Shown here: piece by piece, positions 1-7,216 of the stretch
Numbering within the stretch: the first letter of the stretch is position 1
Layout of the letters: each line of letters starts with the position of its first letter
Assembly (NCBI RefSeq): GCF_002027545.1
Contig: NZ_MXAN01000004.1
Location: 27,528-91,527 of the forward strand
Origin: Moraxella lacunata
GTDB lineage: Bacteria; Pseudomonadota; Gammaproteobacteria; Pseudomonadales; Moraxellaceae
Length of the DNA stretch: 64,000 bases
Direction: 5' to 3'
Translations under genes and position numbers: made by a program
The notes under the pieces: generated by a model
The model's database searches: none
Seen by the model: the letters and a program-made list of their open reading frames with translations, nothing else
Told to the model about the DNA's origin: nothing

Positions 1-50
1 TTGAGGTTTTTAAAAATCCACAAAAATCGGGGTTTGGAAAGAAGTCTATT
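1..50. repeat. Partial copy of the ~100-bp palindromic repeat
   Basis: The first 50 bases match the right half of the repeat seen complete at 28968-29064 and 52644-52752, including the shared terminal block GGTTTGGAAAGAAGTCTATT. The left half lies outside the window. It sits just downstream of the lipoprotein gene that ends at 67, so it could act as a 3' hairpin for that transcript. Confidence 0.8.
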
Positions 51-66
51 TTAAAAATGCTAACGG

Positions 67-1417
67 TTACTTTTTAACCTGCTGTTTGGCACCAAAAACG
101 CCAGCAACCCCGTCTTTTTTACTGGTACGTTCACTATAAAACGACCCGCCAAGCTCTGTGGCATTTTTACCATAAAAACCACCATCAACCTTGCCTGACA
201 GATGAGCCACGGCACCACTTATTGAGCTTTTATCTAGGCTTAGACCTTTCTCGCCAGTTCTAAAATCGGCGGTAAAGCCATTGCCACTGATGACCCCGTT
301 GTCAATGATGATACTAGGGGCGACACTGCCCCCAGCGTATAGCGTGCCTTTGAGTGTTTTGTTGTCAAAATTAACGCCAAATTCTGCCCGATTTCCATCT
401 TTATGCTGTCTTGCCCCAAACACAGCAAACAGAGAATTGTCATCAGCCAAGAATTTGCCCGCAAGCTCTTCGGCATTTGCCCCAAAAAAACCGCCTTCTA
501 AGCTTTTAGAGTTGGATTTAAAAAATGGGTCGTTAGGATTGCTTGCTGTGGCACTGCCCCGAAAGCGATTGTCTTTGATGTCAGCTTTGATGTCATAGCG
601 TTTGACTTTCTCAGACTTGCTTTTGTGGCGAGAGAGTTCGCCTGTTAGGGTTTTATTGGCAAAGTCCACGGTAAAGACGCTGGTGTGACTTACATCGCCT
701 GTTCTGCCTTCATCACGCCATTTGGCATCATCCTTGGTGGATTCATGAAAAGAAAACGCACTATAATCCGCCCCTGCATTTTTCTTGTATTCGCTGTGAA
801 ACTCATCAGAGCCACGTCCTTTTTTGGCATCCGTCATAAAATTCCAAGTACCTTTATAGGTGATGGTCTGGGTGGGTAGGGCGGTGGCGGGATTAGTGCC
901 TTGATTGGATGGTGTTGGTGGCAAAGTTCGGTCTGGGCTGCAAATCAGCCACCCAGCCTGATTTGACAAATTTCATGTAGTCTCGGTCACGACTGCCATA
1001 CCACGCACCTGCGGATGTTGGCACGGGACTGTGTGAGTCTTCGTAATTATCCGAATAAAGACTGGACGCACCGTTTAGGTTGTTCAAGTCTTTTTTGTGT
1101 TTGTCAACCACTCTGCTAAGCCTGTCATTAATGGGCTTAATCATGTCAGTAGACAGGGGTACATGTTCTTCTGTGCTGTCTGCGTGCAAGTTACGTCTGA
1201 CGGTTGCCATATGAAAGCCCAGTGATGGCTCCATAAGTGCATCAAGCTCTTCTGCGGTTCTAGGTGGCGTGGGGACATCTTCATGGATAGGGGTGTTGGT
1301 ACTGGGCGGCTTTATCGGTTCGATGGCAGTCAGTGCGACATCGCCTTTGTTGGACGCACAGGCAGTCATCAGTATCGCTAAGGATAGGGTTAGTGTAGAT
1401 TTGGTTGTCATTTTCAT
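67..1417 (-). pseudogene. TbpB-like (Slam-dependent type) surface lipoprotein, frameshifted
   Basis: Two overlapping leftward reading frames (893-1417 and 67-969) together describe one lipoprotein of about 450 residues. The upstream frame starts at 1417 with a lipoprotein signal ending in the lipobox LMTAC and runs to a short conserved stretch (DYMKFVKSGW). The downstream frame carries two TbpB-type beta-barrel signatures, GGFFGANAEELAGKF followed by VFGA, and later GGFYGKNATELGGSF followed by VFGA. In transferrin-binding protein B and related surface lipoproteins these barrels follow an N-terminal handle domain and bind a host iron or haem protein or complement factor; the ligand here is unknown. 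One indel anywhere in the 77-bp overlap would join the frames. It is shorter than true TbpB (about 700 residues). A pseudogene, phase variation and assembly error are all possible; no long homopolymer is seen in the overlap. No receptor gene lies beside it in the window. Confidence 0.8.
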
Positions 1418-1454
1418 AAAATTTCACCATTAAATAAAAATGTTGTTCACTAAT

Positions 1455-1479
1455 ATTACTATTATCAAATAATAGTAAT
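1455..1479. promoter_or_regulatory. Palindrome upstream of the TbpB-like gene, possible operator
   Basis: An 11-bp inverted repeat (ATTACTATTAT, CAA spacer, ATAATAGTAAT) lies about 40 bp upstream of the lipoprotein start. Iron-uptake lipoproteins are commonly Fur-controlled, and the site is AT-rich and palindromic like a Fur box, but it does not match the classical Fur consensus closely. The rest of 1418-1801 is very AT-rich and I see no gene in it. Confidence 0.3.
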
Positions 1480-1801
1480 TATTTTTATGATATTGTATAA
1501 ATTTTTACAAAATTTGTCAATTAGGGTTACTTTAAAAATAAAAACTGATTATTTTTTGTTAAAATGATAAATATTTGTTATTAAAATTTTAAAAATTGAC
1601 AATTTTATCTTAAAAATTCATGATATTTACTCAATTATCTCTACAAAAAGAAACAAATGTTTTAAATTTTTACAACAAACAGTAAGGTCTATTCAAACCT
1701 ATACTTTTTGATAAATGCACTTGCAAAACCCTGTCAAATCAAGGATAATTTTATTTTACGCCCTGTATTTACCATTCATTCCATATCCACAAGGACATCC
1801 C

Positions 1802-3175
1802 ATGACCGCCAGATTTGCCACCGCCATCAGCGAATTACAAACCCGTTTTGGCACCGCTCTTAGCACCAACCTAACCATCAGAGAGCAGCATGCCCACACC
1901 ATGACATGGCTAGATAACGAACCTGCCGATGCGGTGCTGACCGCCACATCCAAAGAAGACGTTGCCGATGCAGTCAAAATTTGCCATGCTCACGGCATGC
2001 CCATCATCGCCTTTGGGATAGGTTCGTCACTAGAAGGGCAGTTAAATGCTCCGCATGGCGGGCTGTGCATTGACATGAGTCAGATGGATGCGATTTTGCA
2101 GGTTAATAGCGAAGATTTGACCGCCACTGTGCAGGCAGGCGTGACCCGAGAAGCTCTTAATCAATACCTAAAAGACACGGGGCTGTTTTTCCCCATCGAC
2201 CCTGGGGCGAATGCCACGCTTGGTGGCATGGTGGCGACTCGTGCCAGTGGCACCAATGCCGTGCGTTATGGCACAATGAAAGATGTGGTGCTGTCGCTTG
2301 AAGTAGTCATGCCTGATGGCAAGATTATCCGCACCGCCAGTCGTGCCAAAAAATCATCGGCAGGCTATGATTTGACGCGGCTCATCATCGGCTCCGAAGG
2401 CACGCTTGGGATAGTGACTGAGATTACGGTGAAGCTGTTTGGCTTACCTGAGTGTATCGGCAGTGGCATTTGTCATTTTCCCGATGTGGATAGAGCGTGT
2501 CAGGCGGTGATGGCGACGATACAGATGTGCTTGCCGATTGCTCGTATCGAACTGCTGGACGCCACACAAATCAAGGCGTGCAATGCTTATTCTGGGCTGT
2601 CGCTCAAAGAGACCGCCACGTTACTGGTGGAGTTTCATGGAACCAATGCAGGCGTGGCAGAACAGGCACAGCTGTTTGGGGACATCATTGCCGACTTTGA
2701 TGGTCAGGATTTTGCGTGGGATGCAGATGAGAGTAAGCGTAAACAGCTATGGACAGCACGCCATAACGCTTATCATGCCAGTCGTGCCTTACGTCCGACC
2801 GCCAGCGGACTATCTACCGATGCGTGCGTGCCGATTTCACGCCTTGCTGAGTGCGTGACCGAGACGGTCAAGGACATAGAGACACGTGGCATGTTAGGGC
2901 CTGTGGTGGGTCATGTGGGCGATGGTAATTTTCATGTGCTGTTATTGGTGAACATGGATGATGAGCGTGAAGTGGCACACGCCAAAGAAATCCTATCCCG
3001 TCTTGCTGAGCGTGCCATTGATATGGATGGCACCTGCACAGGTGAGCATGGCGTGGGACAAGGCAAACGTAAATATATGGCAAAAGAGCATGGCGGTGCT
3101 TTGGCAGTCATGAAAGCCATCAAATCTGCCATCGACCCCAAAAACATCATGAATCCTGATAAGATTTGGGAGTGA
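1802..3175 (+). CDS. FAD-linked D-2-hydroxyacid (D-lactate type) dehydrogenase
   Basis: A 457-residue flavoprotein of the GlcD/Dld family (FAD-binding PCMH domain, then FAD-linked oxidase C-terminal domain). These enzymes oxidise D-lactate or a related D-2-hydroxyacid and pass electrons to cytochrome c or quinone at the inner membrane. Visible motifs are the FAD loop around GIGSSLEGQ, the PGANATLGGM segment, the GSEGTLGIVTE motif and the C-terminal GTCTGEHGVGQGK metal/substrate motif. An upstream in-frame ATG at 1715 exists, but the ATG at 1802 follows AAGGACATCCC, a good ribosome binding site, and gives the family's usual N-terminus. It stands alone, with AT-rich DNA before it and hairpins after it. 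D-lactate is the likely substrate by family; glycolate or another hydroxyacid cannot be excluded. Confidence 0.88.
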   Translation: MTARFATAISELQTRFGTALSTNLTIREQHAHTMTWLDNEPADAVLTATSKEDVADAVKICHAHGMPIIAFGIGSSLEGQLNAPHGGLCIDMSQMDAILQVNSEDLTATVQAGVTREALNQYLKDTGLFFPIDPGANATLGGMVATRASGTNAVRYGTMKDVVLSLEVVMPDGKIIRTASRAKKSSAGYDLTRLIIGSEGTLGIVTEITVKLFGLPECIGSGICHFPDVDRACQAVMATIQMCLPIARIELLDATQIKACNAYSGLSLKETATLLVEFHGTNAGVAEQAQLFGDIIADFDGQDFAWDADESKRKQLWTARHNAYHASRALRPTASGLSTDACVPISRLAECVTETVKDIETRGMLGPVVGHVGDGNFHVLLLVNMDDEREVAHAKEILSRLAERAIDMDGTCTGEHGVGQGKRKYMAKEHGGALAVMKAIKSAIDPKNIMNPDKIWE

Positions 3176-3257
3176 TGGATTGTGATGAATTATTATGGAA
3201 AATTCAAACACAGGCAGGGTAGGCGGTTATTGTGGGTAACTTCTTACTGTACTCATT

Positions 3258-3319
3258 TTCTAAAATCGCCCTTTGAGTGCGAAGCGACGGATGGAGCGAC
3301 AAACGAAAAGGCGATTTTT
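3258..3319 (+). terminator. Possible terminator hairpin after the dehydrogenase gene
   Basis: AAAATCGCCCTTT and AAAAGGCGATTTTTT form the two arms of a long hairpin ending in T's on the + strand, about 85 bases after the dehydrogenase stop. The loop of roughly 30 bases is longer than in a classical terminator. Confidence 0.5.
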
Positions 3320-3343
3320 TGGAAAAGTTTGTAACAGGGCGAC

Positions 3344-3397
3344 CTAGGCACACCTTATCTAATGGTGTGCCTAGCTCTCAAATTTGAGAGTTTTTTT
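3344..3397 (+). terminator. Tandem hairpins with T-run
   Basis: A perfect 11-bp stem (CTAGGCACACC with GGTGTGCCTAG, 9-base loop) is followed without a gap by CTCTCAAATTTGAGAG and seven T's. The second hairpin has the form of a rightward intrinsic terminator. The first adds a strong structure directly before it. The pair lies between the dehydrogenase gene and the small leftward genes and may mark the left edge of the accessory island. Confidence 0.6.
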
Positions 3398-3449
3398 GAA
3401 TTTTTGGCAGGGTTATTTACAATTAGTTAGAATTGTGTAACATTTTGGG

Positions 3450-3545
3450 TTATAACTCATAACCCAAAATTCCTGCGATAATTGCAATCCACATTAAGCC
3501 TGCTGGAATGTACAAGAAAAAGATTTTTAGTAGGATGTTTATCAT
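3450..3545 (-). CDS. 31-residue hydrophobic peptide
   Basis: A small open frame, ATG at 3545 and TAA at 3450, encodes 31 residues: MINILLKIFF, a stretch through PAGLMWIAIIAGIL, then GYEL. Almost the whole chain is hydrophobic and long enough for one membrane span. Translation looks real because AAGGGT sits five bases before the ATG and the frame begins 10 bases after the stop of the upstream leftward gene (3556-3747), as in a two-gene operon. I do not recognise a family. By size and character it could be a minor coat or membrane peptide of a filamentous phage, a holin-like or type I toxin-like peptide, or a small stress membrane protein; nothing in the sequence decides among these. Confidence 0.55.
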   Translation of the reverse strand: MINILLKIFFLYIPAGLMWIAIIAGILGYEL

Positions 3546-3555
3546 TTTTTACCCT

Positions 3556-3747
3556 TTATTTTGCAACAATTACTTGACCTTTGCTACCTATTTCGACATA
3601 GGGCAAGCATTGTTCTAGTATAGCATGTACAAGCTGGCTATCTCTTAACGGCTGGTGCCCGTCTTTTATTAGTTTTTGGTTAATCTCTACCGCTTTTTTG
3701 CGTATTAGTTCTTGCTCGGTCTCTGTCATTCTGACGCTCATTACCAT
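3556..3747 (-). CDS. Small ribbon-helix-helix-like DNA-binding protein
   Basis: A 63-residue protein. The start at 3747 is preferred over an in-frame ATG at 3774 because it follows AGAGAGAATCCAA and leaves the operator-like repeats outside the gene. After a short strand-like segment (MSVRMTETEQEL) come two predicted helices separated by a loop (to SQLVHAILEQCL), the general layout of ribbon-helix-helix regulators such as plasmid and antitoxin repressors. Its promoter region (3769-3859) contains three copies of a TTGCAT-containing palindromic motif and a divergent promoter, which fits an autorepressor. It is followed by the 31-residue peptide gene. The family assignment is from pattern only; it could instead be a relaxosome or phage accessory protein. 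Confidence 0.6.
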   Translation of the reverse strand: MVMSVRMTETEQELIRKKAVEINQKLIKDGHQPLRDSQLVHAILEQCLPYVEIGSKGQVIVAK

Positions 3748-3768
3748 TTGGATTCTCTCTATAAAAAC

Positions 3769-3859
3769 TTGCATGCAATTTTACATGTTATTTGTTATTT
3801 GTGCTTGATAAACTTGCATACATGTGTTATTATGCACTCAATGTTATTTGCATGCATGT
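3769..3859. promoter_or_regulatory. Repeated operator motif in a divergent control region
   Basis: Three copies of a TTGCATRCATGT-like palindromic motif are seen at 3769-3778 (TTGCATGCAA), 3814-3825 (TTGCATACATGT) and 3848-3859 (TTGCATGCATGT). They lie between the leftward RHH-like gene and a rightward promoter, and one copy overlaps that promoter's spacer. This arrangement is typical of an autoregulated divergent switch. Confidence 0.55.
3805..3833 (+). promoter_or_regulatory. Sigma-70-type promoter, rightward
   Basis: TTGATA (3805-3810) and TATTAT (3828-3833) are separated by exactly 17 bases, and an operator-like repeat lies in the spacer. Transcription would run right into the short open frame at 3898 and the dif-like region. 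Confidence 0.6.
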
Positions 3860-3897
3860 AACATTTTCACATTTTAGTTTGCTTTAGGGGGCATACC

Positions 3898-3951
3898 ATG
3901 ACCGATAACAAGCCCCCAAGCCGTGCAAGGGGGCATAACAAGTACAGATGA
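3898..3951 (+). CDS. 17-residue leader or truncated gene start
   Basis: ATG at 3898, seven bases after AGGGGG and downstream of the promoter at 3805-3833, opens a 17-codon frame (MTDNKPPSRARGHNKYR) ending at TGA 3951. A GCCCCC/GGGGGC hairpin lies inside it and the Shine-Dalgarno context AGGGGGCATA is repeated after it. It may be the remaining start of a lost rightward gene (for example a replication gene of the element) or a regulatory leader peptide. No homologue is recognised. Confidence 0.35.
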   Translation: MTDNKPPSRARGHNKYR

Positions 3952-4019
3952 GTACATTTTTACTGATAAGTTCAAATCCGAACCCATATTTAATTAGCAG
4001 GGCGGACGGTGCAAAAAGT

Positions 4020-4063
4020 GCGTTGCTTTTTGCATAACGCATATTATGTTACAATAGCAACGC
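4020..4063. other. dif-like XerC/XerD site A inside a short inverted repeat
   Basis: At 4027-4054 the + strand reads TTTTTGCATAA, a 6-base spacer CGCATA, then TTATGTTACAA. This matches the XerC-arm / spacer / XerD-arm layout of dif (E. coli arms GGTGCGCATAA and TTATGTTAAAT), with divergence at the outer ends. The site is enclosed by an 8-bp inverted repeat, GCGTTGCT (4020-4027) and AGCAACGC (4056-4063). Confidence 0.6.
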
Positions 4064-4065
4064 TC

Positions 4066-4103
4066 ACGCCAAACTTGTATAATGATTACGACAAGTTTGG
4101 CGT
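4066..4103. repeat. 13-bp inverted repeat between the two dif-like sites
   Basis: ACGCCAAACTTGT (4066-4078) and ACAAGTTTGGCGT (4091-4103) are perfect complements with a 12-base loop. There is no T-run, so a terminator role is unlikely. It would fold the two flanking inverted Xer sites toward each other in single-stranded DNA. Confidence 0.8.
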
Positions 4104-4108
4104 TTACT

Positions 4109-4136
4109 ATTTAACATAATATTGATTATGCGAAGT
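4109..4136 (-). other. dif-like XerC/XerD site B (strong match)
   Basis: Read on the minus strand this is ACTTCGCATAA, spacer TCAATA, then TTATGTTAAAT. The XerD arm is identical to that of E. coli dif, and the XerC arm shares its GCATAA core. It points opposite to site A. It could be the chromosomal dif, a plasmid-type pdif, or the attachment site of a Xer-integrated phage. Confidence 0.75.
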
Positions 4137-4271
4137 AGCTAATTATAGCATAGATTCGCCCAAATTTCCATGCTGTTATTTTTACCAACTCTTACGCTTT
4201 TTCTATATTAAAACTCGCACATTTTTGATATGTACAAGTTTTAATATAAATATAGAAACAAGCAGGCGTGT

Positions 4272-4945
4272 TTACCGCAAACTCTTAATCACGTGCATGA
4301 CCACGCCCACAACCATCATATGGTCGCCATCTTTGAAACTAAAATTAGGATGTGGGTCAGCTTCGTTTTCTGAATGTAGCTCCAGTCGCCCATCTTTAAA
4401 CTTGTGCAAGCGTTTAATGGTAAATTCACTGCCCAAATCCGCCATCACAATGTCAAAATGCTTTGGTTCTACCGAGCGGTCAATGATGAGTAAATCATCT
4501 TATCAATGCCAGCATCCAACATTGAATAACCCCCGCATCGCACCACAAACGTATCACTCTGACGCCCGACCAGATAGTCATTAAGATTAATCTCTTCGCT
4601 TTGCCCATCATTATAAGCAGGCAACCCTGCTGGCACCTTGGCAAGGCTCATCAGCACTGACATATCCGTGTCATCATTGGCAGGTATCATGGCATCAAGT
4701 GGCACATTGGGGCTTTTGATGACTGCTGAATTTGCCAGTGTCTGCATCATGTTCTCGGTCATCTTATCAATCATCGGCACTAAAATACTCGGCACCCGCT
4801 TGACGACCGTCTTGATGGCGGATGGCTTTCGCCCCGCCCCTTTTCGCTTACCGCCATGAGAGTTTTCGCTTACCCCTTTGTCCTTGACACTGTTATTTGG
4901 CGTGGGGTCTGGCATGGTTTTTGAGTCTTGGTCATTTTTGCTCAT
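4272..4945 (-). pseudogene. umuD: UmuD/LexA-like S24 peptidase, frameshifted
   Basis: A leftward gene starting at 4945 encodes an N-terminus with a basic GGKRKGAGRKP segment, a variable linker, an Ala-Gly self-cleavage site in VPAGLPA, and the catalytic serine motif GYSMLDAGI. Just after GIDK (near 4500) one base is missing: the frame then runs into a TAG, while the +1 frame continues as DDLLIIDRSVEPKHFDIV, reaches the catalytic lysine in EFTIKRLH and ends at 4272. Restoring one A in the AAG tract gives about 224 residues, the right size and motif order for the S24 family that cleaves itself under RecA control in the SOS response. Without repair the lysine half is lost and the protein would be inactive. 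No umuC follows, which fits a stand-alone SOS or phage regulator. The frameshift could be an assembly error. Confidence 0.8.
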
Positions 4946-5115
4946 AAAATTGCTTGTCTTTTAAAAATTTTGTGGTATTATATCATCATCTTGATTGTTG
5001 TAACAGTATTCAAATAAAATTTTAGCCGATTTTTGTATACTTTCAAGATAACTCGTCAGTTTTGCCCACAGCATCCAAACTGACGCCCTTTTTGTATTTT
5101 ATAGTGAGATTAGCG

Positions 5116-5496
5116 ATGAACACATCTTATGACATGGTTAATTATGACGCCGCTCAGCACATGGCACATTCACAGGACAAGAAATCTTTACGCCCCATAA
5201 GAAATCATATCATACAACTAATTTGCCATTTATTGCAAGTCGTTATTGTCATTTGCCAACAATTAGAAATGCTCTATCAAAGTATTCGCCAGTCACTACA
5301 ACACATCAAACAAGACATCACGGGTAATGATGTGGTATTTTATCATAAGAGCAGCATAAAAAACATTCGCATAAAAACGCCCAAATTTTACCAAGTCAAA
5401 CAAGGACTGCCTTTGGCTTACCAAGCGTTTAGCCTGACCTTGTTTTTCATGATAATATCAAGCGTGGCACTGATGTTTGTCAAAGCTGGGTTTTGA
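5116..5496 (+). CDS. Hypothetical protein with C-terminal membrane segment
   Basis: A 126-residue protein of unknown function. ATG at 5116 is chosen (after GTGAGATTAGCG); an in-frame start at 5062 would add 18 residues. The N-terminal half is mixed, the middle (HIIQLICHLLQVVIVICQQL) is strongly hydrophobic or amphipathic, and the end (LTLFFMIISSVALMFVKAGF) is a membrane span, so an inner-membrane protein is likely. It stands between the UmuD-like pseudogene and the pxp operon and shares an operon with neither. It ends at a bidirectional terminator. No family recognised. Confidence 0.5.
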   Translation: MNTSYDMVNYDAAQHMAHSQDKKSLRPIRNHIIQLICHLLQVVIVICQQLEMLYQSIRQSLQHIKQDITGNDVVFYHKSSIKNIRIKTPKFYQVKQGLPLAYQAFSLTLFFMIISSVALMFVKAGF

Positions 5497-5556
5497 TATT
5501 TGCCCTTTTCAAGGTTATTTCTTTTTAAATTCAAACTTTCACAAATCAACTCTTAT

Positions 5557-5592
5557 ATAAAAAAGGCGATGAACATTCATTGCCTTTTTATA
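5557..5592. terminator. Bidirectional terminator
   Basis: AAAAAGGCGATGAA and TCATTGCCTTTTT form a hairpin with A/T tracts on both sides. It can end the rightward hypothetical gene (stop 5496) and the leftward pxp operon (stop 5627). Confidence 0.8.
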
Positions 5593-5626
5593 TAACATTT
5601 CAATCAATCAATGTTGCCAAATAAAT

Positions 5627-6031
5627 TCATACCAAACGTAATATCGCCTGCCCCCATTCCACCTTATCGCCATCTTTGACAAGATATTCGTAAAATACCC
5701 CCGATTTATCGGCTTTGATGGGTGTGAGTACGCCAAGGGCAAGCACGCCCCCCACCGTGTCGCCAGCTTTGATGGTGTCGCCTGTGGTTAGGGCAATCCC
5801 ATCAAGGCAGAACTTGCCCACGGCTGTCGCCCTGATGACGGCTGATTCATCGACATTGTCATCATCGTCCACAAGTGGGGCTGGGCTTATGGCGGTTTTG
5901 GGGGGTGTGGGCATTGAAGTTTTGGTGGTATTGACCACCTTGATACGCTCTGTGCCATCTATAACTTCAATTTGCCCAAGTTCGCTTGTTTCGGCAAGTG
6001 CGATAAGGCGTTGTATTGTCTCAAAATTCAT
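5627..6031 (-). CDS. BCCP-like protein lacking the biotinyl lysine
   Basis: A 134-residue paralogue of the BCCP encoded at the head of this operon (11445-11897). The N-terminus (MNFETIQRLIALAETSELGQ) and the C-terminal beta-sandwich ([12 protein letters not shown], then IKADKSGVF) align closely with it, but the EAMKIM biotinylation motif is replaced by LALGVL, with Gly100 where the biotinyl lysine should be. It therefore cannot carry biotin in the usual way. It may be a structural or regulatory partner of the carboxylase complex, or act with the NRAMP-like transporter whose gene ends three bases upstream. A good ribosome binding site (AGGATAAATC) precedes the ATG. The linker is short and rich in Pro and Asp. 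Confidence 0.8.
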   Translation of the reverse strand: MNFETIQRLIALAETSELGQIEVIDGTERIKVVNTTKTSMPTPPKTAISPAPLVDDDDNVDESAVIRATAVGKFCLDGIALTTGDTIKAGDTVGGVLALGVLTPIKADKSGVFYEYLVKDGDKVEWGQAILRLV

Positions 6032-6034
6032 GAT

Positions 6035-7216
6035 TTATCCTGCCAAATATTTATAAATTGTCATCACGCTAAGAATGGACATTGCCACCGCCACAATCCA
6101 GCCAAAGCCTGCCATCCATACAGGGTGCTTATAATCGCCAATGATGTTTTTGCGATAGGCAGCAAGCAAAATAACCACAAGGGCAATCGGCAGTACAAGC
6201 CCGTTTAGCGTACCCACAAGCACAAGCACTTGGGCAGGTCTGCCAATCGTTGCAAAGATGAGCGTTGAGATGGCGATAAAACCGATGATAAAATAACGGC
6301 TGTTTTTGGCGATGCCTGCGTGAAAATTGGTCAAAAATGATACCGATGTATAAGCACAGCCAATTACCGATGTGATGGATGCTGCCCAAATCACCATACC
6401 AAAAATAATCCGCCCTGTATCGCCAAGCCCGTGCGTAAAGGGCGTAAGAGCAGGGTTGTCCTTCATCATGGCAACACCTGATGTAACCACGCCAAGACAC
6501 GCCAAAAATAAGAATACCCGAATGACGGACGCCGCCAAAATGCCCTGAATGGAGCTTTTTGAAACGACAGACAGATTTTCTTTGCCAGTAATGCCAGCAT
6601 CAAGCAACCTGTGAGCCCCCGAAAAGGTAATATAGCCCCCAACCGTACCGCCAACTAAGGTAACAATCGCCATCGCATCAATTTTTTCGGGAACGACGGT
6701 GCGGGCAACCGCTTCGCCAAAGGGCGGATTGGTGTTGAATACCACATAGATGATAAGGGCAATCAGCACAAAGCCCATAAATTGGGTAAATTTGTCCACC
6801 AATGAGCCAGCTTCTTTGCTCAAAAAAATCCCAACGGCAATCACGCCTGACACAAGTGCCCCAATGATGGGGTCAATGCCAAAAATGGACTGTACGCCAA
6901 GACCTGCTCCGCCGATGTTGCCAATATTAAAGGCAAGTCCGCCCATAATGATAAGCCCTGCCAAGACATAGCCCATACCGGGCATGACAAGGTTGGCAAT
7001 CTCTTGGGCTTTCATTTTTGAGACGGCAATCACTCGCCAGACGTTGAGCTGTACGCCAATATCCATCAAGATGGACACCAAAATCACAAAGCCAAAGCTT
7101 GCTCCTAGTTTTTCGGTGAAAGTGGCGGTTTGGGTCAAAAAGCCCGGGCCAACAGCTGATGTTGCCATCAAGAACGCCGCTCCTAAGATGGCGGAATTTT
7201 TGGTAGAGTTTTTCAT
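6035..7216 (-). CDS. NRAMP-like membrane transporter (pxp-linked)
   Basis: A 393-residue polytopic protein of the NRAMP/MntH superfamily with roughly eleven hydrophobic spans. The start at 7216 follows AAGGACATTT; an upstream in-frame start at 7234 has no such site. The TM1 motif DPGN that binds manganese or iron in true NRAMP proteins reads GPGF here, and the TM6 MPH motif is absent, so metal transport by the classical mechanism is doubtful. NRAMP-like proteins of this type are often found beside pxpABC genes, and a role in importing 5-oxoproline or another substrate of the cluster is an inference from that context. A 203-bp mobile element in the gap upstream (7217-7626) may change its expression relative to pxpA. 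Confidence 0.78.
   Translation of the reverse strand: MKNSTKNSAILGAAFLMATSAVGPGFLTQTATFTEKLGASFGFVILVSILMDIGVQLNVWRVIAVSKMKAQEIANLVMPGMGYVLAGLIIMGGLAFNIGNIGGAGLGVQSIFGIDPIIGALVSGVIAVGIFLSKEAGSLVDKFTQFMGFVLIALIIYVVFNTNPPFGEAVARTVVPEKIDAMAIVTLVGGTVGGYITFSGAHRLLDAGITGKENLSVVSKSSIQGILAASVIRVFLFLACLGVVTSGVAMMKDNPALTPFTHGLGDTGRIIFGMVIWAASITSVIGCAYTSVSFLTNFHAGIAKNSRYFIIGFIAISTLIFATIGRPAQVLVLVGTLNGLVLPIALVVILLAAYRKNIIGDYKHPVWMAGFGWIVAVAMSILSVMTIYKYLAG

Noticed and set aside
2868-3211. Overlapping antisense frames at the end of the dehydrogenase gene
   Set aside because: They are shadows of a strongly conserved coding region; no start site or family supports them.
4066-4103. 13-bp inverted repeat taken as a terminator
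   Set aside because: There is no T-run on either side and no gene ends there; its place between two Xer-like sites is the better explanation.
4225-4584. 119-codon rightward frame opposite the UmuD-like gene
   Set aside because: It is antisense to the S24 protease domain, whose motifs read well on the other strand after one frameshift.
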